Assembly: GCA_031551125.1 (NCBI GenBank)
Contig: JAVBOB010000016.1
Span: 1-31,439, forward strand
Direction: 5' to 3'
Origin: JAIRNF01 sp031551125
GTDB lineage: Bacteria > Bacteroidota > Bacteroidia > Bacteroidales > UBA932
DNA length: 31,439 nt
In this document: positions 31,229-31,439 of the stretch, piece after piece
Position numbering within the stretch: position 1 is the stretch's first letter
Layout: each line of letters opens with the position of its first letter
The notes under the pieces: model-generated
Seen by the model: the letters and a program-made list of their open reading frames with translations, nothing else
What the model was told of the DNA's origin: nothing
The model's database searches: none
Made by a program: the position numbers and the translations under genes

Positions 31229-31439
31229 TTGCCAATACCAGAAAAAAACAAAAAATCTCAACATAGCGCTAAAAATAAAAGAATGACTATCAAATATTAT
31301 TCAAAAAAAATAGAATAGGTATTTCTGATTTAAATAAATCATTTCTTCTTTTGTCCCGATCATTAAACAGAACGCTACATATACTTTATTGTTACCGATG
31401 CTGCTCAGAACCGGTCGCGTTAGCGTTCGACGATTCTCA
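31229..31439. other. Right-edge region without a supported gene
   Basis: The minus strand is open from the window edge to a TGA at 31303-31301 (about 45 codons, ending YLNQKYLFYFF), which could be the C-terminus of a gene entering from the right, but it matches no family I know. The plus strand has an ATG at 31398 that is open to the edge. Neither can be supported here. Confidence 0.2.

Overview
The window looks like a chromosomal segment of a member of the Bacteroidota. The main evidence is the repeated occurrence of the phylum's promoter pattern (a TTG/TTTG element about 19-21 bp upstream of TAnnTTTG), the fused LpxC-FabZ protein within an lpxD / lpxC-fabZ / lpxA cluster, a M56/BlaR1-type membrane peptidase carrying TonB-plug-like modules, a PD40/SPOR envelope protein, and a DUF6249 membrane protein next to an ECF sigma factor. 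A class I fructose-1,6-bisphosphatase argues weakly against Bacteroides itself; the order is left open.

Layout. 1-3.7 kb: the N-terminal half of gpmI (running off the left edge) diverges from rnr (RNase R), which converges on a gene fragment that is only the C-terminal domain of MutL. 3.7-3.85 kb: an inverted pair of G/C-run repeats. 3.86-7.2 kb: a secreted alkaline phosphatase and glycyl-tRNA synthetase, separated by a palindromic repeat pair. 7.5-10.3 kb: a DsbD-type thiol reductase followed by a lipoprotein paralogue of its thioredoxin domain. 10.5-12.4 kb: an outer-surface lipoprotein with six Ig-like repeats. 12.6-16.3 kb: a likely operon bcp-recA-S9 peptidase on the minus strand. 16.5-19 kb: a TPR/PD40/SPOR envelope protein and clpS. 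19.16 kb: tRNA-Ser(GCT). 19.4-21.3 kb: a BlaI/M56 regulatory pair with a clear palindromic operator. 21.6-25.1 kb: the lipid A cluster. 25.3-26.3 kb: fbp. 26.4-28 kb: a DUF6249 protein divergent from an ECF sigma factor and a small membrane protein that overlaps it. 28.1-30.4 kb: a two-gene unit made of a cytosolic trypsin-like protease with a zinc ribbon and a partner of unknown function. 30.9-31.2 kb: a small, very acidic protein.

Most of the window is housekeeping. The parts that deserve attention are the truncated mutL with repeat sequence inside its reading frame, the M56 protein with two plug-like modules and its operator, the cytosolic protease pair, the tandem duplication of a thioredoxin domain, and a short element with inverted ends at 27990-28107. 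No CRISPR array, transposase, prophage or rRNA gene was seen. All functional calls are from reading the sequence; no database search was done.
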